Below are positions 18,440 to 26,278 of a stretch of DNA of 39,780 nucleotides, piece by piece; position 1 is the stretch's first letter; each line of letters opens with the position of its first letter. The DNA comes from a virus: positions 1 through 39,780 of IMG/VR virus record IMGVR_UViG_3300045282_000312. One strand, given 5' to 3'. The notes under the pieces are model-generated. The model saw nothing but the letters and a program-made list of their open reading frames with translations, was not told the origin of the DNA and did no database searches. The position numbers and the translations under genes are program-made.

Positions 18440-18665
18440 CGAGCGCACGCCCGATGTTATTGACGGCGCGCGCTTCCTGGGACTGTCGCGGCAGGACGGC
18501 ATGCGCGAGCTGGGCATCTCGAGCGAGCAGGCGTACGCGCGGGTGTACCGCGACGTCGAAGCGGCGGTGTCCACCAGGGACAACCGCGAGTCGCAGAGCG
18601 GCGTGCACGCGTCGATCGTGATCAAGCGCGCGGGCGCACCGGTGGTCGACGCAACCGACGCATGA
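18429..18665 (+). CDS. Small hypothetical protein, 78 aa
   Basis: ATG 18429 is preceded by GAGGAGGA, a strong ribosome site. The product starts MPNDERTPDVIDGARFLGLS and is a charged helix-rich protein (GMRELGISSEQAYARVYRDV) with a short beta-like end (ASIVIKRAGAPVV). It overlaps both neighbours. No family is recognised. The run LGISSEQAYARVYR resembles a helix-turn-helix but is too short to claim. Confidence 0.65.
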   Translation: MPNDERTPDVIDGARFLGLSRQDGMRELGISSEQAYARVYRDVEAAVSTRDNRESQSGVHASIVIKRAGAPVVDATDA

Positions 18666-18865
18666 CGTTCGTCGTGACCAGGAACGGGCAGACCGACGGC
18701 ACCGTGCTGCACACGGGGCATGTGACGGTGAGCTGTCGCCTCGATAACGGGTCGCTGGTCACCGTGACATTGCCCGACGACTGGCAGACGATCCTGGATC
18801 GGCTCGCGGCGCTCGAGGCGCACGCGGCGCCGAACTCGCTCGAAGACCTGACGTACGGAGGCTAG
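18662..18865 (+). CDS. Small hypothetical protein, 67 aa
   Basis: ATG 18662 overlaps the previous stop (ATGA). The first half is beta-like (TFVVTRNGQTDGTVLHTGHV, then VTVSCRLDNGSLVTVTLPDD) and the second a short helix (QTILDRLAALEAHA). The next gene starts directly after its TAG. It could be a small virion or chaperone-like protein; no family is recognised. Confidence 0.65.
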   Translation: MTFVVTRNGQTDGTVLHTGHVTVSCRLDNGSLVTVTLPDDWQTILDRLAALEAHAAPNSLEDLTYGG

Positions 18866-19288
18866 ATGGCGAACGCACTGTTCAACCCCGGTCGTGAGGG
18901 ATTCCTGCTGGGGGAAATCGATTGGGACACCGCGGTTATGAAGGTGGCGCTGGTGCGCAATTACACCTTCAACGCCGCGCACAAGTTCGTCTCCGACGTC
19001 ACCAGCGCGAGCGGCGTGCTCCACGCTACGTCGCCGGCGCTGGCCTCGAAGACAGGCACCAGCGGGACCGCGGACGCGGCGGACGTGACGTTCACCGCAC
19101 CAGCGGCGAACGCGACGGGCCACAGCCTGCTGTACTTCCAGAGTTCGGCGGTGAGCGGGGGGGCGGACGTGGCAGCGTCGGCCCAGCGCCTGATTGCCTA
19201 CGTCGATACGGGTACGGGTCTGCCGGTCACGCCCAACGGCGCCGACATCTCCTGTGTGTTCAACGTTTCGGGATTGTTCACGCTCTAG
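18866..19288 (+). CDS. Conserved phage structural protein, 140 aa (MANALFNPGREGFL type)
   Basis: The opening ANALFNPGREGFLLGEIDWD matches a pattern common in small phage structural proteins encoded near tail or fibre genes: a Met-Ala-Asn-Ala start, then GREGFL-G-IDWD. The rest is beta-strand-rich with Ala/Thr/Ser turns and ends VFNVSGLFTL. I know this family only as an uncharacterised virion protein. It directly precedes the jelly-roll fibre protein, suggesting a shared tail or fibre function. Confidence 0.7.
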   Translation: MANALFNPGREGFLLGEIDWDTAVMKVALVRNYTFNAAHKFVSDVTSASGVLHATSPALASKTGTSGTADAADVTFTAPAANATGHSLLYFQSSAVSGGADVAASAQRLIAYVDTGTGLPVTPNGADISCVFNVSGLFTL

Positions 19289-19290
19289 CT

Positions 19291-20541
19291 GTGTCCACGC
19301 TGTTCACCGACGCCTTCACGCGCGCCAACAGCTCGACTATTGGCGGCAACTGGGTCGAGAACATCGGCGACTGGGAGATCGTCGGCAATGCCGTACGCGA
19401 GCCCACGCTCGGCGGCGTAGCCGGCTACCTGCTCAACACCACGAGCCTGGGTACGGCCAACTACGCGGTCCAGGTGGACATTACGCAGGGTGCGCTGATC
19501 AGCGGCAACAACCGCGGCATCGGCATCGTCGCGCGTCTGGCCGACACCAACAATTTCTATCTGGCGTGGATCAACGAGTTCGGCTCGCCGATCCAGCTGT
19601 ATTCGGTCTCGGGCGGCAGCTACAACGTCATCGGCTCCTGGACGCCGTCGCCCAATCCGCTGGCCGACCCGGTGACGCTGCGCCTCGAGTGTCAGGGCTC
19701 GACCATCCGCGTGTTCGTGAACGGAACGCAGCGCATCAGCGTCACCGACACGGCCAACACCACCGAAGGCGACTTCGGCCTGCGCTGCTACAGCGGCAGC
19801 GCCTTCACCGACCACCGCTTCGACAACGTGACTGTGACCGACTTCGCCGTCGCGGGTACCACGATCACGCCGAACGCGATCGCCAACGGCGCGGCGGTGC
19901 CCTCGCCGACCGTATCGCAGCCTGCGCCGCAGTCGCTCACCGCCGGCACTATCGCTACGGGTGTGGCGCTGTTCGCTCCGACCGTTGCGCTGCAGGTACA
20001 GCCAGGCGCGGTCGCGACCGCAGCGCAGGTCTACGCGCCGACTGTCGTCCTGCCACCTATCCAGACTGTCACTCCGGACGTGATCACCAGTCTGGAGGCG
20101 GTCTACGCGCTCAGCATCACGCTGAGTGGCGGAACGCAAAGCGTCTCCCCGAGCGTCATTGCGTCGGCGGAAACGATCTACACGCCGACGCTCGCTCAGC
20201 AAGTTCTGCCGGACGGCATCGCGACCGCGGCGGTGGTACGGGGGGCGATGGTTTCACTGGTCATCCCGCAGACCGTCCAGCCCGGCACCATCGGCACCGC
20301 GGCGCAGGTCTACGCGCCGTTGGTCGCGTTCACCATTGCGGCGGTCCGACCTGATGGCATCCCCTCCGCGGAGCGGGTGTACACGCCAACCGTGGGGTAT
20401 GTGCCGCGGCCGCCGGCGCCGCCGCTGGCGCCTTCGGTGACGGACGCAGTGCCGGTCCTGGTTGGCATGGCGCGGTCCGTGGCACCGGTCCTGGCGGCGA
20501 GTGGGCCGAGCGTGGCGCCGCCGTTCGTGTTGATGCCATAG
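19291..20541 (+). CDS. Fibre-like protein: LamG-type jelly-roll domain plus tandem repeats
   Basis: GTG 19291 follows the upstream stop by two bases; upstream extensions lie in the wrong frame of the neighbour. Residues 1-190 look like a LamG/concanavalin-type jelly roll: DAFTRANSSTIGGNWVENIG at the start, NNRGIGIVARLAD and FVNGTQRISVTD strands, and FDNVTVTDF at the end. Residues 195-385 are about six repeats of roughly 28-35 residues with core pattern I-x-S/T-A-x-x-V-Y/F-x-P-T-V, as in many phage tail fibres. A role in binding host surface polysaccharide is likely by family. The C-terminus is Pro/Val/Ala-rich. Confidence 0.8.
   Translation: MSTLFTDAFTRANSSTIGGNWVENIGDWEIVGNAVREPTLGGVAGYLLNTTSLGTANYAVQVDITQGALISGNNRGIGIVARLADTNNFYLAWINEFGSPIQLYSVSGGSYNVIGSWTPSPNPLADPVTLRLECQGSTIRVFVNGTQRISVTDTANTTEGDFGLRCYSGSAFTDHRFDNVTVTDFAVAGTTITPNAIANGAAVPSPTVSQPAPQSLTAGTIATGVALFAPTVALQVQPGAVATAAQVYAPTVVLPPIQTVTPDVITSLEAVYALSITLSGGTQSVSPSVIASAETIYTPTLAQQVLPDGIATAAVVRGAMVSLVIPQTVQPGTIGTAAQVYAPLVAFTIAAVRPDGIPSAERVYTPTVGYVPRPPAPPLAPSVTDAVPVLVGMARSVAPVLAASGPSVAPPFVLMP
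19850..20400 (+). repeat. Degenerate tandem repeats in the fibre-like gene
   Basis: The coding sequence repeats a module whose peptide core varies as AIANGAAVPSPTV, TIATGVALFAPTV, AVATAAQVYAPTV, VITSLEAVYALSI, VIASAETIYTPTL, TIGTAAQVYAPLV and GIPSAERVYTPTV. The bases GCGGCGCAGGTCTACGCGCC occur nearly identically around 20024 and 20306. Boundaries are approximate. Such repeats can change number by recombination. Confidence 0.75.
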
Positions 20542-20551
20542 GGAGCCAGCC

Positions 20552-21568
20552 ATGCCGACCCTCGCCGAGTACCGCCGTGCAGTCGCTGTCGAGTCGGGGC
20601 CGTATATCGGTCCAGAGTCCTACGTCGTGCGCGCAACCAGCGGCAGCGACACGACCAAACTCGTCTGCTCGGCCTATCCGATCCGCTCTGGTATCCCGCA
20701 GAACGACCTGCTCGTCGAGCGGCCGCTCTACCGTCCGAACGCGCCGCGGGCCGAGGACCGCAACCGCTACGTCATGGTCTACGACCCGCCGACGGGCACG
20801 CTGACGCCCGACCTGCCGTGGACCTTTCCGCCGATTGCGCCGCCCGGGCCATCCACGTACGAGGCGCTCGAGGCGTACACCTATGCCGACCTCGAGCTCA
20901 TGCTGTACGAGGACATGGAGAATCTCGGGGCGAGCGGCGTGGGCGAGCGATTCGAGGTCCTGGGTCCGTTCGACGCGCCGACGCTGCACCAACTCGTCAA
21001 CGACGGGCTCAAGCAGTGCTGGCTGGTCGTCGACGTCGCCTGCACTGCGCAGGAAGGCGTCGTGCGCCACGACCTGGGCCAGATCGCGCCGTGGCTGCAG
21101 GACGCCAACCACGTGCGCCAGGCCGGCATGCTGCCCGCGGGCCACAGTCCGTATGAGGACGACCCGTTCGAAAACCTGGTTTACGGGACGGTCGAGCGCG
21201 ACGGCGGCACGTTCCTGTTCAACACGGGCACCCGCACGTTCAACGTTGGCGACACCATCTACCTGCGCTGCTACAAGCGCGCGTACAACCACTGCCGCGC
21301 GCAGGGTGGCGTGTACGGCGACCAGACGGGGCTCAACCTCGAGACCGACGAGTCGCCCATCGAGCGCGACTGGCTCGCCTCGAGCGCGCTCACGGTCGGC
21401 TGGCGCCGCTTCGGACATCTGCTCGAGCCCCAGGCCAACCAGCGCCTGATTCGCGACCAGGCGGCCGCCGCGGCGTGGTTCGCCGATCGCTCGCGCCAGC
21501 ACTTCACCGCGGTCGCGCCGCAGCTCACGTTCCGTCCGGCGCGGCGGTTTGGGCCAGCGTTCCGATGA
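20552..21568 (+). CDS. Hypothetical tail/connector protein, 338 aa
   Basis: ATG 20552 has AGGGAG about 10 bases upstream. The product starts MPTLAEYRRAVAVESGPYIG. An N-terminal beta-rich part (about 1-95) is followed by a helical core (LYEDMENLGASGVGERFEVL onward) and a C-terminal part with CYKRAYNHCRAQGG and a final basic stretch. It overlaps the next gene by ATGA. Proteins of this size and layout lie beside the propeller-like protein in related phages and may be head-tail or tail-tube-like components; this is inference from position. Confidence 0.7.
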   Translation: MPTLAEYRRAVAVESGPYIGPESYVVRATSGSDTTKLVCSAYPIRSGIPQNDLLVERPLYRPNAPRAEDRNRYVMVYDPPTGTLTPDLPWTFPPIAPPGPSTYEALEAYTYADLELMLYEDMENLGASGVGERFEVLGPFDAPTLHQLVNDGLKQCWLVVDVACTAQEGVVRHDLGQIAPWLQDANHVRQAGMLPAGHSPYEDDPFENLVYGTVERDGGTFLFNTGTRTFNVGDTIYLRCYKRAYNHCRAQGGVYGDQTGLNLETDESPIERDWLASSALTVGWRRFGHLLEPQANQRLIRDQAAAAAWFADRSRQHFTAVAPQLTFRPARRFGPAFR

Positions 21569-23520
21569 GCATCTTCTCGGCGCGCCGCTCGCCGTATCCG
21601 TACCACCTGCGGATCGGCAGTACCGGTCTGCTGCTCGGCGCCGCGGGTCCGAACAAGCCGATGCTGGCGTCGTCCAAGGTGCAGGACATCGCCCAGGTGC
21701 AGCCGCCGGACTTCAGCTATGCGGGCATGTCGCCACTTGGCGATCGCGACGAGCCGTACGAGTCGCTGGTGCTGGGCATGGGCCTGCACACGCAGGAAAA
21801 GTGGCAGGACTTCCGCTACGCGTCCGCGCAGGCGGTCGACCTGAGCGTCTGGCCCTGGTGCAAAGGGCCAGAAATCACGCTGGTCACGCCGTCAGCGCAT
21901 GACACCACCGCAGGCGTCCGAACGTTCTTCGAGCTCGGCGCGAGCGTCTACTGCGCGCAGGGCCGCTACATCCTGCGGCGCGACGCGGACGCGACCTGGA
22001 CGCAGGTGGCGGACTTCGGCGCCGGCGTGGCGGTGCTCAACGTCACCGTGTTTACCAGCAACTTCGACGGCGTACAGCGCGCCTTCGTGGCGCTCTCGAG
22101 CGGCGTGGCGAGGTACTCGAGCAACGGCACCACCTGGACGGCGATGGCCACGTTCACGGCGCTGGCGTTCGCCGCGATTGGCCGCGAGTTCTGGTGGGCT
22201 GACGACACCAACCGCCTCCGTAAGTGCGACACCAACGCCGATCCGACCGTCGAGGCCAACTACACGTCGCTGATCTTCCGCGCCGGCGACAAGAGCGCGC
22301 TGATCACCGCGCTGATGATCTCGGCCGCGGGCACGCTGGTCATCGCCAAGACCGACGGGCTGTACACGCTGGATGCCGCCGGCGACGATCACCAGCTGTT
22401 CCCGTTCCTGAAGTTCGCGCCGGACCCGAACAACGGCAAGGCCTGGGGCCAGTTCGAGAACAACCTGTACACCGCGTACGGCCAGAATTTCTCACGGATC
22501 TCGTCATCGCTCGAGATCGAGGAGATCGGGCCCGAGAAGCTGGTCAACAACGACTCGCCGGTGCGCGGCAAGGTGACCGCGTTCGCGGGCCTGGGCACGA
22601 TGTTCGCCTACGCCGCAGTGTTCAACCCCGACACGCTGACGGGCTACCTGACGAAGTTCGGCGGCTGGGTGACGCAGACGTCGCTCACGTCGTCGTCGAT
22701 CGTGTCAGAGGCGGCGCAGTTGGACGCGACCCACATCGACGCGTGGCACGGCTCGATCAGTGTGCCGTTTCCGAACCTGGCGATTCAAGCACTGTACGTC
22801 TCGAAGGTTGGCGCGCCCGCGGGGCACACGCGCACGTACCTCGGCTTCTCGGACGGCTCGGTCGGCTGGCTGATCAATCCGTGCGTCCCGAACCCGGCGG
22901 CGTGCTCGGCGTACCGATTCCATGTCGGAGACAGCTGGGTCGACCTGCCGCTCTGGCACGGCGGCTACCACGCCTCCCGCAAGAGTTTGCGCCACTTCTC
23001 GGTGACCGGCCAGCGGTTGAACGCCACCAACTACGTGACGCTCGAGTACAAGCTCGATCCCGCGGCGGTGTCTTGGACGTCGCTGGCGAATGTGTTCGAC
23101 TCGTCGACGTACGAGCTCGCTTCGATGCCGACGGACGCGAGCGCCATCCTGGCGGCGTTCCGCGTCCACCTGGTGAACACGGTGGCGACCAGCTCGCCAT
23201 TGGTGTCCGCGGTGTCGCTCGGCCATGCGTTGCGGCCGAAGCGCTACATGCAGGTCGAGCTCACCATCCTGTGCTCGGATGGCCTGGTGCGGCGCGACGG
23301 GGTGCCGCTGCGGATCGGACGGCGTCAGATCCAGAGGGTCGTTGAGCAGGCGGTCGACACGGCCGGCGCGGTGACCTGCACCCTGCCGGACGAGACCGTG
23401 CAGGCGCTCGCATTCACTGACTACAGCATCTCGCAGAGCTTCGATGAGATCGGGCGCCAGTGGCGCGGGTCGCTGACGGTGAAGGCAATCCAATGGGACA
23501 CGATCACGACGGGAGATTGA
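21565..23520 (+). CDS. Large beta-rich tail protein, propeller-like, 651 aa
   Basis: ATG 21565 overlaps the previous stop; the open frame begins earlier, inside the neighbour. The first 100 residues include MSIFSARRSPYPYHLRIGST. Residues 110-420 consist of repeated short strands with Trp/Tyr at blade-like intervals (YILRRDADATWTQVADFGAG, VARYSSNGTTWTAMATF, DGLYTLDAAGDDHQLFPF), suggesting a beta-propeller. The C-terminal 200 residues look like further beta domains (YVTLEYKLDPAAVSWTSLAN). Such proteins are tail hub or nozzle components in short-tailed phages. No exact family is claimed. Confidence 0.72.
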   Translation: MSIFSARRSPYPYHLRIGSTGLLLGAAGPNKPMLASSKVQDIAQVQPPDFSYAGMSPLGDRDEPYESLVLGMGLHTQEKWQDFRYASAQAVDLSVWPWCKGPEITLVTPSAHDTTAGVRTFFELGASVYCAQGRYILRRDADATWTQVADFGAGVAVLNVTVFTSNFDGVQRAFVALSSGVARYSSNGTTWTAMATFTALAFAAIGREFWWADDTNRLRKCDTNADPTVEANYTSLIFRAGDKSALITALMISAAGTLVIAKTDGLYTLDAAGDDHQLFPFLKFAPDPNNGKAWGQFENNLYTAYGQNFSRISSSLEIEEIGPEKLVNNDSPVRGKVTAFAGLGTMFAYAAVFNPDTLTGYLTKFGGWVTQTSLTSSSIVSEAAQLDATHIDAWHGSISVPFPNLAIQALYVSKVGAPAGHTRTYLGFSDGSVGWLINPCVPNPAACSAYRFHVGDSWVDLPLWHGGYHASRKSLRHFSVTGQRLNATNYVTLEYKLDPAAVSWTSLANVFDSSTYELASMPTDASAILAAFRVHLVNTVATSSPLVSAVSLGHALRPKRYMQVELTILCSDGLVRRDGVPLRIGRRQIQRVVEQAVDTAGAVTCTLPDETVQALAFTDYSISQSFDEIGRQWRGSLTVKAIQWDTITTGD

Positions 23521-23524
23521 GCTG

Positions 23525-24238
23525 ATGGCGCGTATCGAAACCGACCCGAACTACACGAGTCCGACGTTCGCGAGGGCGACCGCGCCGACCGATCCGTTCA
23601 AGAAAGAGGACGTGCAGAACCTCGCCGCCGCCGTGAGCACGCACGTGCACGACGGGGTGCATGGGCTGGTGATTACTCCGTCGGCGAACTCAATTCCCGG
23701 CAGCGCGATCCAGGATGGAGCGATCACCTCGGCCAAGATCGCCGACGGCACGATCCAGAGCACTGACCTGGCGGACAACATCATCACTTCCGCAAAAGTT
23801 GTGGACGGGTCGTTAGGATCGGCTGACCTGAATCCGAGCGCAAAGATTCGCCAGGCGGGCGCGAAGTACATCGCGGCTGCGACATTTAGCAGCACGACAA
23901 CGTCTTCGTACGTCATGACGCCGGTACTGGTCACCGCGACGCTCACCGGACAGAAGACGGTTCAGGTGCACTTCAACGTGCCTTTGCAGCACAACACCGC
24001 GACTGCGGTGATCCTGGTAGGCCTGGCTATTGATGGGGGCAGCATCGCGCAGATTGGTACGTGGGCTGTTCCGGCTGCCAATAGCTCGACTTCCAAATCG
24101 GGCAGTTACATCTACGATGGCGGCGCCATCCCGGCGGGGTCGCACACGTTCACGATCGCGCTGTTCTCTACAGCAGGCACGATGAGCCTCAATTCGGGGG
24201 CGGCGGCGCATCTTTGGGTGACGGAGTGGAATGACTGA
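23525..24238 (+). CDS. Tail fibre/spike-type protein with left-handed-helix-like repeats
   Basis: A 237-residue product. Residues 1-50 are a short N-terminal attachment-like part containing FKKEDVQNLAAAVSTHVHDG. Residues 55-105 hold repeats of the type IQDGAITSAKIADGTIQSTD and LADNIITSAKVVDGS, typical of phage tail fibres. Residues 110-237 are a beta-sandwich-like C-terminal domain (KYIAAATFSSTTTSSYVMTP to LWVTEWND), probably the receptor-facing tip. A fibre next to the lysis module is a common order. ATG 23525 follows the previous stop by four bases. Confidence 0.82.
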   Translation: MARIETDPNYTSPTFARATAPTDPFKKEDVQNLAAAVSTHVHDGVHGLVITPSANSIPGSAIQDGAITSAKIADGTIQSTDLADNIITSAKVVDGSLGSADLNPSAKIRQAGAKYIAAATFSSTTTSSYVMTPVLVTATLTGQKTVQVHFNVPLQHNTATAVILVGLAIDGGSIAQIGTWAVPAANSSTSKSGSYIYDGGAIPAGSHTFTIALFSTAGTMSLNSGAAAHLWVTEWND

Positions 24239-24609
24239 TGACCACGATTGAGGAAATCGGCATCGATGTGAGCGGTCGGGTCATCGTGCTCCAGGAGTTG
24301 CAGGCTGATCTTGAGGCAGGTGGCGTGGAGGTCCCGAACGGCCTGACCATAGCTGGCCCGCCGACCGATCCGGTGTTTCCGCCGCCATTGCCTGGAGCAT
24401 TGCCGCCGCCGTGCCCTGACGGGTCGCGCCTGTTCACCTACGACGACGACGGCAATCCGTCCGACCTGCCGCCTGGTGCACTGCCGATTGTTGCGGCGTA
24501 CACCCCTCCAGCAGGCCGGTCTGCGCCAGTCTCGGCGACGCACGAACGCATTGCCGCGGCGACGACGCTTGCTGAATTGAAGGCCGCAGTGCTCGAGGCG
24601 ATTCCGTGA
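24238..24609 (+). CDS. Hypothetical protein, 123 aa, Pro-rich
   Basis: ATG 24238 overlaps the fibre stop (TGATG). The N-terminal 40 residues include TTIEEIGIDVSGRVIVLQEL, then a Pro-rich middle (PPLPGALPPPCPDGSRLF) and a helical end (TLAELKAAVLEAIP). Its stop overlaps the lysin start by GTGA. It could be a fibre-associated or assembly protein; no family is recognised. Confidence 0.65.
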   Translation: MTTIEEIGIDVSGRVIVLQELQADLEAGGVEVPNGLTIAGPPTDPVFPPPLPGALPPPCPDGSRLFTYDDDGNPSDLPPGALPIVAAYTPPAGRSAPVSATHERIAAATTLAELKAAVLEAIP

Positions 24610-24788
24610 CCGACTACAGCGTCGGGCCAGGGGTGGCGCAGGCGATCGCCGACAACGGTGACGAAGCGCGCAGCGACGAGCAGTTCATCATCCTGGTGGA
24701 CGGCGACAAGATCTCGCAGACGTTTGGGCGCGACGCCATCTATTACTGGATTGAGAGGGACAACGCCACTCGGCGAAGCCCCTTTTGA
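24606..24788 (+). CDS. N-terminal part of the endolysin (SVGPG/GDE domain), frame 1
   Basis: GTG 24606 overlaps the previous stop. The 60 codons begin TDYSVGPGVAQAIADNGDEA and include RSDEQFIILVDGD, a small domain of the SVGPG-GDE-SDE type seen at the start of some phage lysins. The frame ends CCC TTT TGA at 24780-24788. The following +1 frame carries a C39-like peptidase whose sequence continues naturally from this point and lacks a good start of its own. I therefore read the two as one lysin separated by a frameshift, either programmed or a sequence error. Confidence 0.65.
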   Translation: MTDYSVGPGVAQAIADNGDEARSDEQFIILVDGDKISQTFGRDAIYYWIERDNATRRSPF

Positions 24789-25263
24789 GGTCGTCGACGA
24801 GGAAGCACCAGGTGCAATCGGCTGGAATCCGTGGCTGTATATGGCGCCCCAGTATTACGACTGGACGTGCTCGGCGTGCAGTCTGGATTGGGTGCTCGAG
24901 TCCACCGGGTGCCGCGGCAGCGACCGCTACCTGACCACAATGGAAATTGGGTACACCGAAAACATCAACTCGACGTACGGGTTGATGGATGGCACAGGCG
25001 CGCAGCTCCAGCGCGTGCTGCGGGACTACGGATTACCCAATCAGCAGGCCCGGCTGGGCTTCGACGACGTGTACGAGATTGCGGCGCGCACGACGGGCAT
25101 GATGTCGGGCGCAGCCTGGTACCACTGGATCGCACTCCGCGGCGTGCAGGGCTCGAACCTGTGGATCGCGAATTCAGCGCCCGGCTACAAGGGCGTGTGG
25201 GACGTGCTCTCGCGCGAGGACTTCAACCGTCTCGGCGGCTTCAGCGTTGTGTATCTGGTCTAG
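24751..25263 (+). CDS. C39-like cysteine peptidase (endolysin catalytic part), frame 2
   Basis: The catalytic portion has DWTCSACSLDWVL, with the presumed nucleophile Cys, then DGTGAQLQRVLRDYGL, WYHWIALRGV with the presumed His, and LWIANSAPGYKGVWD, with a plausible Asn/Asp third residue. This is the order of C39-like papain-fold domains, which cut peptide cross-links or amide bonds. The first clear in-frame start is TTG 24751, with no ribosome site. The frame opens earlier (24658), but there it is a shadow of the previous gene. A +1 slip at TTT TGA (24783-24788) would fuse it to the SVGPG domain, giving about 218 residues. Holin-like genes follow, confirming a lysis role. Confidence 0.72.
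   Translation: MRGTTPLGEAPFEVVDEEAPGAIGWNPWLYMAPQYYDWTCSACSLDWVLESTGCRGSDRYLTTMEIGYTENINSTYGLMDGTGAQLQRVLRDYGLPNQQARLGFDDVYEIAARTTGMMSGAAWYHWIALRGVQGSNLWIANSAPGYKGVWDVLSREDFNRLGGFSVVYLV
24780..24789 (+). other. Candidate +1 frameshift site (CCC TTT TGA G)
   Basis: At the end of the first lysin frame, CCC TTT TGA G would let tRNA-Phe slip from TTT to the overlapping TTT and continue into GAG in the second frame. This resembles the release-factor-2 type of +1 recoding at a slow UGA stop. A single missing or extra base in the assembly would produce the same picture. Confidence 0.4.
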
Positions 25264-25266
25264 CTC

Positions 25267-25449
25267 GTGCGTTTGGCTACTGGCGTGACGCTGCCCGATC
25301 TGCTGGACATGGGGATCGAGCTCGAGGACCTGAGCCGGCGCGTGAACCAGCTCGAGCGCTCACTCATGCGGCTCGAGGGCGCGTACCTGGTCCTGGTCGT
25401 GTTGCTGCTCGCCGGGTTAGCGGCGTGGCTGACGCGGGCCGCCGTCTGA
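25267..25449 (+). CDS. Coiled-coil plus one-TM protein (XhlA-like)
   Basis: GTG 25267 opens a 60-residue product right after the lysin. Residues 15-38 form a charged helix likely to coil (IELEDLSRRVNQLERSLMRL), and residues 40-56 are a hydrophobic membrane helix (AYLVLVVLLLAGLAAWL). An N-terminal coiled coil followed by one TM segment is the layout of XhlA-type lysis accessory proteins, which work with a holin. It is followed after 16 bases by a two-TM holin-like gene. The family is inferred from topology only. Confidence 0.65.
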   Translation: MRLATGVTLPDLLDMGIELEDLSRRVNQLERSLMRLEGAYLVLVVLLLAGLAAWLTRAAV

Positions 25450-25465
25450 GCAGAGGGGAGAAGTC

Positions 25466-25672
25466 ATGTTTCTCGGCCGCAGCATCATTCACTGGATCGT
25501 TCTGATCTTTATCGCCGTCTGTGTCTTCATCCTCGCAAAGTGGGCTATCCCATTACTGTTCGGGCTGGTCGGGGTTGCCGTGCCGGACCAGATCGCTACG
25601 ATCCTGTCGCTCCTGATCGCCGTGGGTGTGATCTGGGGCGGCTACGCCTACCGCACGGCGCCGTTAGCCTGA
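25466..25672 (+). CDS. Putative holin, two TM segments, 68 aa
   Basis: ATG 25466 has GAGGGGAGAAG about 6-16 bases upstream, a strong ribosome site. Two membrane helices are visible: residues 8-28 (IHWIVLIFIAVCVFILAKWA) and 40-60 (PDQIATILSLLIAVGVIWGG), separated by a small loop. Size, topology and location next to the lysin make this a holin candidate: a membrane protein that forms the lesion timing lysis. The second hydrophobic gene that follows could be its partner or antiholin. Confidence 0.7.
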   Translation: MFLGRSIIHWIVLIFIAVCVFILAKWAIPLLFGLVGVAVPDQIATILSLLIAVGVIWGGYAYRTAPLA

Positions 25673-25690
25673 TCGATTGACCTAGGTCGG

Positions 25691-25966
25691 ATGGCCGAAG
25701 AGCCGGCACACGAGCCAGAGTCAGAGCCGCTGGTCGTTGCGGGCAAGCGAGCGCACATCTGGACGTTGGACTGGGGCGTCGTGCACCTACGGATCAGTAG
25801 CTATCTGGCGGTGCTGATCGCCGAGTGGACGCTCACGATCGTCGTGCTGGTGGGCTCGGCCATCGTCGTCATCAAACCCACGAACGATTCGATCAACAGC
25901 GCCGCGGTGGCGATCGTCGGGACAGTGGTCGGTTACTGGTTCGGCTCGAGGTCTAGGGACACCTAG
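25691..25966 (+). CDS. Second holin-like protein, two TM segments, 91 aa
   Basis: ATG 25691. An acidic N-terminus (AEEPAHEPESEP) is followed by a Trp-containing amphipathic part and two hydrophobic segments: residues 38-60 (YLAVLIAEWTLTIVVLVGSA) and 68-84 (INSAAVAIVGTVVGYWFG). A short charged end (SRSRDT) follows. The layout fits a class II holin or an antiholin. As the last gene of the late operon it is followed by a hairpin (25982-26004) and then oppositely directed genes. Confidence 0.65.
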   Translation: MAEEPAHEPESEPLVVAGKRAHIWTLDWGVVHLRISSYLAVLIAEWTLTIVVLVGSAIVVIKPTNDSINSAAVAIVGTVVGYWFGSRSRDT

Positions 25967-25981
25967 AACCAAGAGCGCGCT

Positions 25982-26004
25982 CGTCTCGACGGCAGCACGA
26001 GACG
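25982..26004. terminator. Hairpin between convergent late and leftward operons
   Basis: CGTCTCG (25982-25988) pairs with CGAGACG (25998-26004) around a 9-base loop. It sits in the 75-base gap between the holin stop (25966) and the end of the leftward operon (26042). It lacks a T-run, so a rho-dependent or hairpin-only terminator is more likely than a classical one. Confidence 0.45.
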
Positions 26005-26041
26005 GAGTTGATCGCGTGTGAGTGGAGCATCGGCTATCTCT

Positions 26042-26278
26042 TCATTCGGGTGGCGACGCCTCCCGCAGCCGCTCGCGGATCGCGGCGAAGTTCCTGGCCA
26101 CCAGGTCGCCCCCGTCTGTATGGCCCAGCACCCAACACAGCGTGCGTTGTGTGATCTCCGCACCCTCCAGCTCGTGCGGCTCGAACACGTTTGCCTGCAG
26201 ACCGAAGCTGATCAGATCGTGCGCGTCGTGAATATCGGAATGCGGTCGCTGGTGATCTTGGTGCTTATTCTTAGCCAT
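26042..26278 (-). CDS. Hypothetical protein, 78 aa, last gene of leftward operon
   Basis: ATG at 26278 overlaps the stop of the DUF5131 gene (TGATG). The product begins MAKNKHQDHQRPHSDIHDAH, a His/Asp-rich flexible start, followed by a compact helical part (EITQRTLCWVLGHTDGGDLV and IRERLREASPPE). The His-rich start could bind metal, and no family is recognised. Coupling to the radical-SAM-like gene suggests the two products act together. Confidence 0.65.
   Translation of the reverse strand: MAKNKHQDHQRPHSDIHDAHDLISFGLQANVFEPHELEGAEITQRTLCWVLGHTDGGDLVARNFAAIRERLREASPPE

Noticed and set aside
18429-18665. Helix-turn-helix regulator reading of the 78-residue structural-operon protein
   Set aside because: Only a short segment resembles the motif, and the gene lies among virion genes; the similarity is probably chance.
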